From Ignavibacteria bacterium (GTDB taxonomy: Bacteria > Bacteroidota > Ignavibacteria > SZUA-365), in assembly GCA_016720835.1 (NCBI GenBank), contig JADKJW010000005.1, forward strand, positions 230,496 to 294,495: a DNA stretch of 64,000 nucleotides. Direction: 5' to 3'. The stretch's first letter is position 1. Each line of letters starts with the position of its first letter. Made by a program: the position numbers and the translations under genes. Shown in pieces: positions 32,606 through 40,907 of the stretch. Below the pieces are notes generated by a model. The model was given only the letters and a program-made list of their open reading frames with translations, did not search any database and had not been told where the DNA came from.

Positions 32606-34669
32606 ATGACATTGTGGAACCGCACTCTCGTCACGGCGGCGCTCCCGTACGCGAACGGCGCCGTGCATCTCGGCCATCTGGCCGGAGCCTATCTTCCAGC
32701 GGACATTTACGTCCGATATCTGCGCCTGCGCGGCCGCGACGTGGCGTTCATCTGCGGGTCGGATGAGCACGGCGTCAGCATCCTCATCTCCGCGTCGAAG
32801 GAACAGGTTCCGCCACAGACCATCATCGACCGCTTCCACGCGGCGAATGCGCGGGCGTTCGAGCGCGTCGGCATCCGCTTCGACAACTATTCCCGCACCT
32901 CGCTGCCGTTGCACCACCGGACGGCGCAGGAGTGGTTCCTGGATTTCCACGAGAAGGGCGTGCTGCGGCGGTACGTGGAGCAGCAGCTCTTCGACGAGAA
33001 GGCCGCAATGTTCCTGCCCGACCGTTTCGTCACCGGCACCTGTCCCCACTGCGGTTTCGACCGGGCGTACGGCGACCAGTGCGAAAACTGCAGCAAGTAC
33101 TACGCGCAGACCGAACTGCTGCAGCCGAAGAGTCTCCTCACCGGAGAGACGCCGGTGGTGCGCGAGGCGGTGCACTGGTACTTCCCGCTGGGGGATTTCC
33201 AGCAGCGGCTCGAGGAGTACGTGGAAAGCCACGCGGGAGACTGGAAGGACAACGTGCTCCAGCAGGTGCGCAGCTGGTTGAAGGCCGGCCTCTCGGATCG
33301 GCCGATTTCGCGCGATCTCGCCTGGGGCGTTCCCGTGCCGCTTGACGGCGAAGCCGGCAAGGTGCTGTACGTGTGGTTCGAGGCGGTGCTCGGCTACATT
33401 TCGTCGACGCGCGAGTGGGCGGAGGCGCAGGGCGCGCCCGAGCGCTGGAAGGACTACTGGTGCTCGCCGGACACGCGATACATCGCCTTCATCGGCAAGG
33501 ACAACATCGTCTTCCACTGCCTCATGTTCCCCGCCATGCTCATGGCGAAGGGCGGCTACATCCTGCCCGACAACGTGCCGGCCAACGAGTTCCTGAACCT
33601 GCAGGGCCAGAAGTTCTCGAAGAGCCGGAACTGGTCCATCGAACTCAACGAGTTCCTGGACCGTTTCCCGGCGGATCCGCTGCGCTACACCCTGACCCTG
33701 AACATGCCGGAGACGCGCGACAGCGATTTCACCTGGAAGGATTTCCAGGCGCGTAACAACAACGAACTCGCCGACATTCTCGGCAACTTCGTCAACCGCT
33801 CGATGCACTTCGCGCACAAGAATTTCGGCGGCATCGTCCCAGCGCCCGCCATCGAGACGGACGAGGATCACGCCTTCCTTGCGGACTTCGGCCGCGCCGC
33901 CGACGCCGTCGCGGACGCCATCGAGCGCTTCCGCTTTCGCGACGGACTGCAGGCGGCGATGTCGTTCGCGCGGACATGCAACAAGTACTTCAACGATGCC
34001 GCGCCGTGGAAGACGCTGAAGTCCGACCCCGGCCGCGCCGCCACCACGATCCATCACTGCGCGCAAGCCGTGCGCGCGCTCGGCATCCTGCTCGACCCCG
34101 TGCTGCCGGAGACCGCCGTGAAGATCCGAGGCATCCTGGGCCTCCCGGCGGACGCGCTCTGGACCTGGGATTCCATCGCCACCGAACGGCTCCCCGCGGG
34201 GCATGCGCTCGGACCCCTCGCACTGTTGTTTCAGAAAATCGAGGACGACGTGATCGACACCATCATCACCGGCATGGAAACTGCCGCCGCCGAAGCCGAC
34301 GCCGCCAGGCCCGTCGAGCCGCCTTCCTATCCGCCGATCAAGGAGCAGATCACGTACGAGACCTTTTCCTCGCTCGATCTCCGCGTCGGCACCGTCCTCT
34401 CCGCGGAACGCGTCCCGAAGTCGGACAAACTGTTGAAACTCGTGATCGACATCGGCATCGAGCAGCGACAGGTGGTGGCCGGCATCGGGAAGGCGTACGA
34501 TCCGGCGGACCTCGTCGGCAGGCAGGTGGTCTTCGTCGCGAACCTCAAGCCCGCGAAACTGTTCGGCATCGAATCGCAGGGCATGGTGCTCGCCGCGTCG
34601 GAGTCCGACGGCCGGCCCGTCCTGCTGGCTCCCGCGGGCGACATCGGCACGGGGAGCATCATCAAGTGA
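32606..34669 (+). CDS. metG: methionyl-tRNA synthetase
   Basis: The 687-aa class-I synthetase has the HIGH-type motif HLGH (21-24), a zinc-knuckle insert with four Cys (CPHCGFDRAYGDQCENC), the KMSKS-like KFSKS loop and an anticodon-binding helical domain. A C-terminal EMAP/Trbp111-like tRNA-binding domain (about 575-687, SSLDLRVGTVLSAERVPKSD) completes it. This is the long MetG form. The ATG at 32606 is chosen over an in-frame TTG at 32582 because it gives the usual MTLWNRTLVTAALPYANG. Its stop overlaps the start of the next gene. Confidence 0.97.
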   Translation: MTLWNRTLVTAALPYANGAVHLGHLAGAYLPADIYVRYLRLRGRDVAFICGSDEHGVSILISASKEQVPPQTIIDRFHAANARAFERVGIRFDNYSRTSLPLHHRTAQEWFLDFHEKGVLRRYVEQQLFDEKAAMFLPDRFVTGTCPHCGFDRAYGDQCENCSKYYAQTELLQPKSLLTGETPVVREAVHWYFPLGDFQQRLEEYVESHAGDWKDNVLQQVRSWLKAGLSDRPISRDLAWGVPVPLDGEAGKVLYVWFEAVLGYISSTREWAEAQGAPERWKDYWCSPDTRYIAFIGKDNIVFHCLMFPAMLMAKGGYILPDNVPANEFLNLQGQKFSKSRNWSIELNEFLDRFPADPLRYTLTLNMPETRDSDFTWKDFQARNNNELADILGNFVNRSMHFAHKNFGGIVPAPAIETDEDHAFLADFGRAADAVADAIERFRFRDGLQAAMSFARTCNKYFNDAAPWKTLKSDPGRAATTIHHCAQAVRALGILLDPVLPETAVKIRGILGLPADALWTWDSIATERLPAGHALGPLALLFQKIEDDVIDTIITGMETAAAEADAARPVEPPSYPPIKEQITYETFSSLDLRVGTVLSAERVPKSDKLLKLVIDIGIEQRQVVAGIGKAYDPADLVGRQVVFVANLKPAKLFGIESQGMVLAASESDGRPVLLAPAGDIGTGSIIK

Positions 34670-35151
34670 GTCGCGCCGGCGTCATCCGCGCCTTCGTGAT
34701 CGCGCTCGCGTTTTCCTGCGCGGGTTGCGGCGACGGGTTGTCGCCGGAGCTCGGCCTCGTGGGCATGGAAGGCACCATCACGGTGGTCTCCACCTTTCCT
34801 CCGCTCGACAGCCTCGTCACGCTGCGCATCGTCGCCGCGCGGAAATACCCGCCGCAGGACATCGTGACGGAGTACTCCGCCGGGCGCCTGCTCGTCTCCG
34901 ACGCGCTCGCGCTCGACGCGCGGACGCAGACCTTCCAGCTCCGGCAGGGCGATTTGAAGGGCGTGTTCGAATACGTTTGCGTCGCGCAGCAATACGGCCC
35001 GAATCCGTTCTCCCAGTGGCGCGTCGTCGGCGTGTACTCCGTTACCGGCGACAAGACCGCACACTCGGCGATCGACTTCGGCAGCGGGCGGTACCTGCGC
35101 GGGATCGACATCCGCGTCGATTTCTACGATCTGCCCCCGCAACCGTTCTGA
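34666..35151 (+). CDS. putative small lipoprotein, unknown function
   Basis: The 161-aa product begins at a GTG overlapping the metG stop (GTGA). Its signal peptide ends in a lipobox-like CAGC (Cys21). The mature part is strand-rich (MEGTITVVSTFPPLDSLVTL, and later YLRGIDIRVDFYDLPPQPF), suggesting a small beta-sandwich. No catalytic motif or family was recognised. Coupling to metG is probably incidental to its function. Confidence 0.7.
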   Translation: MSRAGVIRAFVIALAFSCAGCGDGLSPELGLVGMEGTITVVSTFPPLDSLVTLRIVAARKYPPQDIVTEYSAGRLLVSDALALDARTQTFQLRQGDLKGVFEYVCVAQQYGPNPFSQWRVVGVYSVTGDKTAHSAIDFGSGRYLRGIDIRVDFYDLPPQPF

Positions 35152-35165
35152 CGGCCGCGGACCGT

Positions 35166-35238
35166 CGCAGACATGAGACACTGATATCCGAAATACTCGC
35201 AGACATGAGACACTGACATCCGAAATACTCGCAGACAT
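35166..35238. repeat. 32-bp tandem direct repeat, 2.3 copies
   Basis: Two full copies of a 32-bp unit beginning CGCAGACATGAGACACTG start at 35166 and 35198 and differ by one base (T/C). A third, 9-base partial copy starts at 35230. It lies between the lipoprotein gene and the GMPP-PMM-like gene, 33 bases before the latter's ATG. It is too short for a CRISPR array and has no spacers. Confidence 0.9.
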
Positions 35239-35270
35239 CATCATCCACCAACGATAGATCCGGTACACCA

Positions 35271-37793
35271 ATGAAAGCAGTCATCATGGCGGGAGGGTTT
35301 GGAACCCGGCTCCGCCCGCTTACCTGCAACATCCCGAAACCGATGGTCCCCATGGTGAACAAGCCCATGATGCACCACATCGTGGACCTTCTCAAGAAGC
35401 ACGGCTTTGCGGATATCATCTCGCTGCTCTTCTACCATCCCGCGGCGATACGGAATTATTTCGGGGACGGCAGGGAGTTCGGCATCTCCATGCAGTACAT
35501 GCAGGCGGAGGCGGACTTCGGCACCGCCGGGAGCGTCCGCAACGCGTACGAAAAGATCGGGAAGGATCGCGTGGTGATCATCAGCGGCGACGTCCTGACG
35601 GATTTCGACCTGACGGCGGCCATCGCCTTTCACGAGAAGCAGGGCGCCGACGCCACGCTTGTCCTCACGCGCGTCCCGAATCCCCTGCAGTTCGGCGTCG
35701 TGATCGTCGACGACGACGGCAACATCACGCGTTTCCTTGAGAAGCCGACGTGGGGCGAAGTCTTCAGCGACACCATCAACACGGGCATCTACATCCTCGA
35801 AAACCGGGTCATCGACATGATCCCGTACAAGGACGATTTCGATTTCAGCAAGAATCTGTTCCCGATGATGATGAACGAGGGCATGAAGCTCTGCGGCTAC
35901 ATCGCGGAAGGATACTGGCGCGACGTCGGCACGCTCAACGAGTACCAGGACGCGTCGATGGACTGCCTCGCGGGACGCGTGCATGTGGAGATCGACGGCA
36001 CGCGCGAGGGCTCGCTCATCATCGGCGACGGCGTCACGCTCGGCGACGACTCGCACGCGCGCCTGATGGGCACGGTGGTGATCGGCGACAACGCGGAGAT
36101 CGGCCCGACCGCGCGCGTCATCAACTCGGTCATCGGACGCGGCGCGCGCATCGCGAACGGCGCCGTCGTGCAGAACACCGTCCTCTGGGACGGCGCGCAG
36201 ATCGGCGAGCTCGCGCATGTCAACGACTGCGTGATCGGCTACGGCTCCGTCGTCATGGCCGGCGCGACGGTGGCGGAGAACGTCTTCATCAGCGACCGCT
36301 GCACCATCGGTGTGGAGGCCAATCTGCTGCCGAACATCAAGCTGTGGCCCGACAAGATGGTCGCGGACGGCGCCGTGCTCTCGAAGAGCCTGGTGTGGGA
36401 AGACCGCTGGCTCAAGGAGCTGTTCACCGACGCGCGCATCACGGGAAAGAGCAACATCGATGTGACGCCCGAATTCGGCGCCAAGCTCGGCGCGGCCCTC
36501 GGCGCCGTGGTGGGGCAGGGGCGGACCGTCCTCTCGAGCCGCGATCCCGACACCGCGAGCCGCATGATCAAGCGCGCCATCACCTGCGGCCTGATGTCGG
36601 CGGGGGTGAACGTGTACGACATGCAGGTGACCTCGATCCCGATGGTGCGCCAGGAACTGCGCGGCGGCAAGTCGGCCGCGGGTTTCCATGTCCGCAAATC
36701 GCCCTTCGACAAGCGCTCGATGGACATCATTTTCTTCGACGGCGACGGCAAGGACCTGTCGGTCGCGCGCACGAAATCCATCGACCGGCAGTTCTTTTCC
36801 GAGGATTTCCCGCGCGCGGATTTCTCCTCGCTCGGGACCATCTACTTCCCCGAGCGCACGACGGAAACCTACCGCAGCCGCATCTTCGCCACCATTGACG
36901 CGCAGGTGGTCCGTGAAACGGCGCTGAACGTGGTGGTCGATTACTCGAACGGGATTGCCTCCACGATTTTCCCGAACATTCTCGGCGATCTCGGGACGCA
37001 TGTCGTGACGCTCAACGCGTACATCGACTCCGCGCGTCTGACGCGATCCTCGGAGGAATTCCAGTCCGCCAGCGAGTACATCTCGAGCATCGTGCGTTCC
37101 CTCCGCAGTGATGTCGGTTTCCTCATCGATTCCGGCGCGGAGAAGATTTTCGTTTCCGAGGAGAGCGGACGCTTCATCGGCGACGGGCGGCTGCTGCCGG
37201 TGGTGACCAAGCTTTTCCTCGAAAGCCAGCGACGCCGCGGCCGGCAGACGCGCAAGGTCGGCTGCCCGGTCACCGGTTCCGCGCTCATGGACCTCGTCGC
37301 CGCGGAGTACGGCGTGCAGCTTGTGCGCACGCAGACGACGCACCTCGGCATGATGAACGCGGTGTTCGACGATCCCGATCTGTCCTTCGTCGGTGGGACG
37401 CGCGGCGGGTTCATCTTCCCGGAATTTTCCTTCGCCACGGACGCGTTGTACAGCATCGTGAAGATCCTGGAGCTGATGGCCGTGACCGGCTGGAAGCTCG
37501 GCGAGATCGACGCCTCGCTCGAGCATCTCCATCGCGTGCAGAAGGATGTGTTCTGCGAGTGGGACGCCAAGGGCCGGGTGATGCGGCACGCGATGCGCGA
37601 TTCGGAACAGCAGACACGGCAGCTCATCGACGGCATCAAGATCCTGTTCGACACGCGCAACTGGGTGCTGTTGCTCCCGAGCAAGGACTCGCCGCAGTTC
37701 CACATCTACGTGGAAGCGGACTCCCGCGAGCGCGCGGATGCGCTCGCCTCCGAGTACGAGGCGAAAGTTGTTCGCTGGCGCGAGAATGTCTAG
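35271..37793 (+). CDS. GDP-mannose-pyrophosphorylase-like / phosphomannomutase-like fusion protein
   Basis: The 840-aa protein has an N-terminal sugar-nucleotide transferase (1 to about 235, MAGGFGTRLRPLT), a left-handed beta-helix of hexapeptide repeats (about 245-350, VIGDNAEIGPTARVINSVIG) and a C-terminal alpha-D-phosphohexomutase-like region (about 385-840). The pyrophosphorylase part looks intact. In the mutase part the usual TASHNP is RKSPFD (Ser477 kept, His-Asn lost), the metal loop DGDGDR is DSGAEK (620-625), and the sugar-binding GEMSGH position is GTRGGF (about 709-714). The mutase is therefore probably inactive or altered. Similar fusions occur in other phyla, and the sugar substrate is uncertain. 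Confidence 0.85.
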   Translation: MKAVIMAGGFGTRLRPLTCNIPKPMVPMVNKPMMHHIVDLLKKHGFADIISLLFYHPAAIRNYFGDGREFGISMQYMQAEADFGTAGSVRNAYEKIGKDRVVIISGDVLTDFDLTAAIAFHEKQGADATLVLTRVPNPLQFGVVIVDDDGNITRFLEKPTWGEVFSDTINTGIYILENRVIDMIPYKDDFDFSKNLFPMMMNEGMKLCGYIAEGYWRDVGTLNEYQDASMDCLAGRVHVEIDGTREGSLIIGDGVTLGDDSHARLMGTVVIGDNAEIGPTARVINSVIGRGARIANGAVVQNTVLWDGAQIGELAHVNDCVIGYGSVVMAGATVAENVFISDRCTIGVEANLLPNIKLWPDKMVADGAVLSKSLVWEDRWLKELFTDARITGKSNIDVTPEFGAKLGAALGAVVGQGRTVLSSRDPDTASRMIKRAITCGLMSAGVNVYDMQVTSIPMVRQELRGGKSAAGFHVRKSPFDKRSMDIIFFDGDGKDLSVARTKSIDRQFFSEDFPRADFSSLGTIYFPERTTETYRSRIFATIDAQVVRETALNVVVDYSNGIASTIFPNILGDLGTHVVTLNAYIDSARLTRSSEEFQSASEYISSIVRSLRSDVGFLIDSGAEKIFVSEESGRFIGDGRLLPVVTKLFLESQRRRGRQTRKVGCPVTGSALMDLVAAEYGVQLVRTQTTHLGMMNAVFDDPDLSFVGGTRGGFIFPEFSFATDALYSIVKILELMAVTGWKLGEIDASLEHLHRVQKDVFCEWDAKGRVMRHAMRDSEQQTRQLIDGIKILFDTRNWVLLLPSKDSPQFHIYVEADSRERADALASEYEAKVVRWRENV

Positions 37794-37830
37794 ATTTGAA
37801 CTTGTGTTGTTGTACTGACACCGTAATCGC

Positions 37831-38301
37831 ATGAAAATCAGCAGCATTCTCAACGAAGACCTCGTGAAGGTGAACATTCCGGGCGACACCAAGGAAGATG
37901 TCATCAATGCGATCATCGACATCGCGGCCTCATCGCCGAAAGTGAAGGACGTCGAGAAAATCCGTCATGCGATATTCGAGCGCGAGAAAATCATGTCGAC
38001 GGGCGTGGGCAAGGGATTCGCGATTCCTCACGGCAAGACCGACGCGGTGTCGGACATCGTCGCGGCCTTCGGTATCACCGAAAAGCCGATCGATTACGAA
38101 TCCCTCGACCATGAGCCGGTCCGCCTGGTGTTTCTCCTGATCGGCAAGGACAGCCTGGTCGGCGCGCACATCAAACTGCTGAGCCGCATCTCCCGCCTGA
38201 TGAACAAGGAAGAGTTGCGGATGAAATTGCTCGAAGCCAAGACCTCCGCGGAAATTCTGGACATCCTCCGCGAGGAAGAAATGAATTACCTCGACGTGTG
38301 A
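37831..38301 (+). CDS. PTS EIIA (fructose/nitrogen-type) domain protein
   Basis: The 156-aa single-domain protein matches PTS_EIIA_2: MKISSILNEDLVKVNIPGDT, the active-site IPHGKT with His67, and the C-terminal helix ending ILDILREEEMNYLDV. No EIIB, EIIC, HPr or EI is in the window, so it more likely acts as a PtsN-like regulator than in sugar uptake. It follows the sugar-nucleotide fusion gene after 37 bases and is ended by a good terminator. Confidence 0.9.
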   Translation: MKISSILNEDLVKVNIPGDTKEDVINAIIDIAASSPKVKDVEKIRHAIFEREKIMSTGVGKGFAIPHGKTDAVSDIVAAFGITEKPIDYESLDHEPVRLVFLLIGKDSLVGAHIKLLSRISRLMNKEELRMKLLEAKTSAEILDILREEEMNYLDV

Positions 38302-38330
38302 GTTCTTCCGCGTCCGTGAGACCATCGGAA

Positions 38331-38355
38331 AGGCATGCCGCGGGCGTGCCTTTTT
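38331..38355 (+). terminator. intrinsic terminator after the EIIA gene
   Basis: AGGCATGC/GCGTGCCT stem (8 bp with one G-T pair), 5-base loop, followed by TTTTTC. It lies 29 bases past the EIIA stop and 33 bases before hisS. Confidence 0.82.
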
Positions 38356-38388
38356 CGTAACAGACATCGCTCGAAGGAGCAGGACACG

Positions 38389-39684
38389 ATGACGTTCAAA
38401 TCCATCAAAGGCACAAAAGATCTTCTGCCGGACGAAAGCGGCCGCTGGTTGCATCTCGAGGCGGTGATCCGCGAAGTCATGACGGCGTACCGCTACGCGG
38501 AAATCCGCACCCCGACCTTCGAGGAGACCGCGGTCTTTTCCCGGGGCATCGGCGAGGAAACCGACATTGTCGGCAAGGAAATGTACACCTTCACCGACAA
38601 GGGGGGATCGAGCCTGACCCTCCGTCCGGAAATGACGGCTTCCGTCGTGCGCGCATACATCCAGCACAGCCTGGCGGAACAGGGCGGCGTCACGAAAGTC
38701 TACTACATCGGACCGATGTACCGCCAGGAGCGCCCGCAGGCCGGACGTCTCCGCCAGTTCCATCAGTTCGGCGCGGAGTGCATCGGCGCCGCCGCCCCCG
38801 CCTGCGACGCGGACATCATCGCGATCGCGGCGGATATCTACGCGCGGCTGGGCATCCGTTGCACCCTGAAGCTCAACTCGGTGGGCGATCCCGTCTGCCG
38901 CCCGAAGTACCGCGAGGTGCTGCAGGCCTACCTTGCGGGCGTCCACGACCGGCTGACGCTCGAGAGCCAGCGGCGCGCGGAGACGAATCCGATGCGCGTG
39001 CTCGATTCGAAGGCCCCGCAGGACATCGATGCGACCATGGATGCGCCGAGCATCCTGGACCATCTGTCGGACGAATCGCGCGCGCATTTCGACGCCGTTC
39101 GCGCGTGTCTCGATGATTTTGGCATTCCATACGTCATCGACCCGCGTCTCGTGCGCGGGCTCGATTACTACACGAAAACGGCGTTCGAATTCGTCAGTAC
39201 CGATCTCGGATCCCAGGACGCCCTCGGCGGGGGCGGACGCTACGACGGTCTCACCGAGCAGCTCGGAGGGAAGGCGACCCCGGCCGTCGGATTCGCCGCG
39301 GGAATGGAACGCCTCCTCATGGTGCTCGAGAAGAGCGGGTACACTTTTCCGTCGGACGCGCTGTCCGTCTACATCGTCGGACTCGACGAGCGCAGCAGGC
39401 GCTGGAGCCATGTGCAGGCCGTTCGTCTCCGCAGGGAAGGTATCCCGGCGGAATGCGATTTCACCGGACGCAGCCTGAAGGCGCAGATGCGGGAGGCGAA
39501 CAAGCGCGGCGCGCGGCATGTCGTGATCGTCGGCGAGGAAGAAATGGCATCCCAGCGGGCGATCGTCAAGACCATGGAGACAGGGGAACAGCAATCCATT
39601 GAGTTTGCCTCCCTCCTTTCGTACTTTCTGCGTCTTCCTGTTTCACCCAATTCGGATGCATCCGCATATGTTTCCACGCATTGA
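38389..39684 (+). CDS. hisS: histidyl-tRNA synthetase
   Basis: The 431-aa class-II synthetase has the opening KSIKGTKDLLPDE, motif 2 (YYIGPMYRQERPQAGRLRQF), the histidine-specific LVRGLDYYTKTAFEF segment, motif 3 (GFAAGMERLLMVLE) and the C-terminal anticodon-binding domain. The ATG at 38389 has GAAGGAG upstream and is preferred to a longer frame that would begin inside the terminator. Its 3' end overlaps the small downstream gene by 17 bases. Confidence 0.97.
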   Translation: MTFKSIKGTKDLLPDESGRWLHLEAVIREVMTAYRYAEIRTPTFEETAVFSRGIGEETDIVGKEMYTFTDKGGSSLTLRPEMTASVVRAYIQHSLAEQGGVTKVYYIGPMYRQERPQAGRLRQFHQFGAECIGAAAPACDADIIAIAADIYARLGIRCTLKLNSVGDPVCRPKYREVLQAYLAGVHDRLTLESQRRAETNPMRVLDSKAPQDIDATMDAPSILDHLSDESRAHFDAVRACLDDFGIPYVIDPRLVRGLDYYTKTAFEFVSTDLGSQDALGGGGRYDGLTEQLGGKATPAVGFAAGMERLLMVLEKSGYTFPSDALSVYIVGLDERSRRWSHVQAVRLRREGIPAECDFTGRSLKAQMREANKRGARHVVIVGEEEMASQRAIVKTMETGEQQSIEFASLLSYFLRLPVSPNSDASAYVSTH

Positions 39685-40063
39685 CAAAGGACCGATTGAA
39701 TACTCGCTCGATATCAGGCGCGCATGGAACCAGAAGGAGAAGCGCGAGTGCATCCGCTTCCGCTTTGAAACCATCGAGGAATTCCATCATTTTCAGTACG
39801 AAATCAGTGTCGACAATGCGCTGCGCAAGGGGAAGATCGAATTCGCGCTGCGCGGATTGACGACGAAGGGCATGCTGCTCCCTGCCTCCGGGCATGCGGA
39901 GACGGTCATCGACTTCTGCGATCTTGAGGGCAAGTACACCGTCGCCGTGTCGAAACCGGGTCCCATCACCAATGAATTCCTCATCCACGTCACGCCGAAG
40001 TCGGTGCGCATCGTCGACGGGATCGCCGCCGATCCATCATTTCTGGTCGTCCGGGCCAGGTAA
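39668..40063 (+). CDS. small protein of unknown function between hisS and lgt
   Basis: The 131-aa product (MFPRIDKGPIEYSLDIRRAW at its start) has no signal peptide or membrane segment. It reads as a strand-rich soluble protein with FRFETIEEFHHFQYEISVDN and FLIHVTPKSVRIVDGIA. Codon usage matches the neighbours. No family was recognised. It overlaps the end of hisS by 17 bases and ends 11 bases before lgt, so it is likely translated from the same transcript. An ATG at 39656 would add four residues. Confidence 0.6.
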   Translation: MFPRIDKGPIEYSLDIRRAWNQKEKRECIRFRFETIEEFHHFQYEISVDNALRKGKIEFALRGLTTKGMLLPASGHAETVIDFCDLEGKYTVAVSKPGPITNEFLIHVTPKSVRIVDGIAADPSFLVVRAR

Positions 40064-40074
40064 CGAGCACATCC

Positions 40075-40905
40075 ATGTATCCTGAACTTCTCCATCTCGG
40101 GCCGGTCACGATATACAGCTACGGCCTCATGCTCGGCGTGGCGTTCCTCGTGTCCAATCTGCTGATCACCCGCGAGTTGCGCCGTCTCGGTCAGGACCCC
40201 ACGCTCGCCACGACCGTGACGATGTTCGCGCTTGTCGGGGGCGTCGCCGGGGCGAAACTGTTTCACCTCCTCGAGAACTGGAGCGAATTTCTCGCCAACC
40301 CCGGACATATGCTGCTTTCTTCCGGGGGCTTGACATGGTACGGCGGTTTTCTGCTCGCGACCTTGCTGATCTTTCTGTACTTCCGACGCCGGAAGCTCTC
40401 CCTGATGGCGTTCGCCGATGTCGCCGCTCCCTCGCTCGCCCTCGGCTACGGGTTTGGCCGCGTGGGCTGCCAGCTCGCGGGCGACGGCGACTACGGCATC
40501 CCCTCGCATGCGCCCTGGGCGATGACGTATCCGAACGGCACCGTGTCGACGCTTGCCTCTCAGAATCCCGGTCTCGCGCAGCAGTACGCCGATCTCTTTC
40601 CCGGTCAGCCTGTTCCCGCCGACATCCCCGTGCATCCGGCGCCGGTATACGAAATCATCCTCGCCGTGGCCCTGTTTTCGCTGTTGCAGGCGAGGCGGAA
40701 GAAGCCGCTTCCCGTCGGCAGCCAGTTCGGTCTCTTTCTCGTGCTGCACGGCCTGTGCCGTTTCGGTGTCGAGTTCATCCGGCTCAATCCCTTGCTGGTC
40801 CTCGGTCTCTCGCAGGCGCAGTTGATTTCTCTCGCGCTTGTGGCGTGGGGAGCGTTTCTGCTGTTCAAGAACGCTCCGGTCGCGACGCCGAAAGCACGCG
40901 CCTGA
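40075..40905 (+). CDS. lgt: prolipoprotein diacylglyceryl transferase
   Basis: The 276-aa polytopic membrane protein has the Lgt layout: HLGPVTIYSYGLMLGVAFL at the start, the conserved GLTWYGGFLLA, GFGRVGCQLAGDGDYG with the essential Arg/Gly region, and PAPVYEIILA. It transfers a diacylglyceryl group to the lipobox Cys of prolipoproteins. Several lipoprotein genes lie in this window (9287, 10181, 34666, 52472). The ATG at 40075 is well placed. The next gene starts 2 bases after the stop. Confidence 0.95.
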   Translation: MYPELLHLGPVTIYSYGLMLGVAFLVSNLLITRELRRLGQDPTLATTVTMFALVGGVAGAKLFHLLENWSEFLANPGHMLLSSGGLTWYGGFLLATLLIFLYFRRRKLSLMAFADVAAPSLALGYGFGRVGCQLAGDGDYGIPSHAPWAMTYPNGTVSTLASQNPGLAQQYADLFPGQPVPADIPVHPAPVYEIILAVALFSLLQARRKKPLPVGSQFGLFLVLHGLCRFGVEFIRLNPLLVLGLSQAQLISLALVAWGAFLLFKNAPVATPKARA

Positions 40906-40907
40906 GC

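Noticed and set aside
31100..34204. A 1034-codon minus-strand frame opposite the NtrC-type regulator and metG
   Set aside because: Composition is that of a shadow frame, and the plus strand encodes complete known proteins.
35166..35238. CRISPR array
   Set aside because: The repeats are directly adjacent without spacers, there are only 2.3 copies and no cas gene is present.
35241..37922. An 893-codon minus-strand frame opposite the GMPP-fusion gene
   Set aside because: Shadow of a recognised enzyme; no motif of its own.
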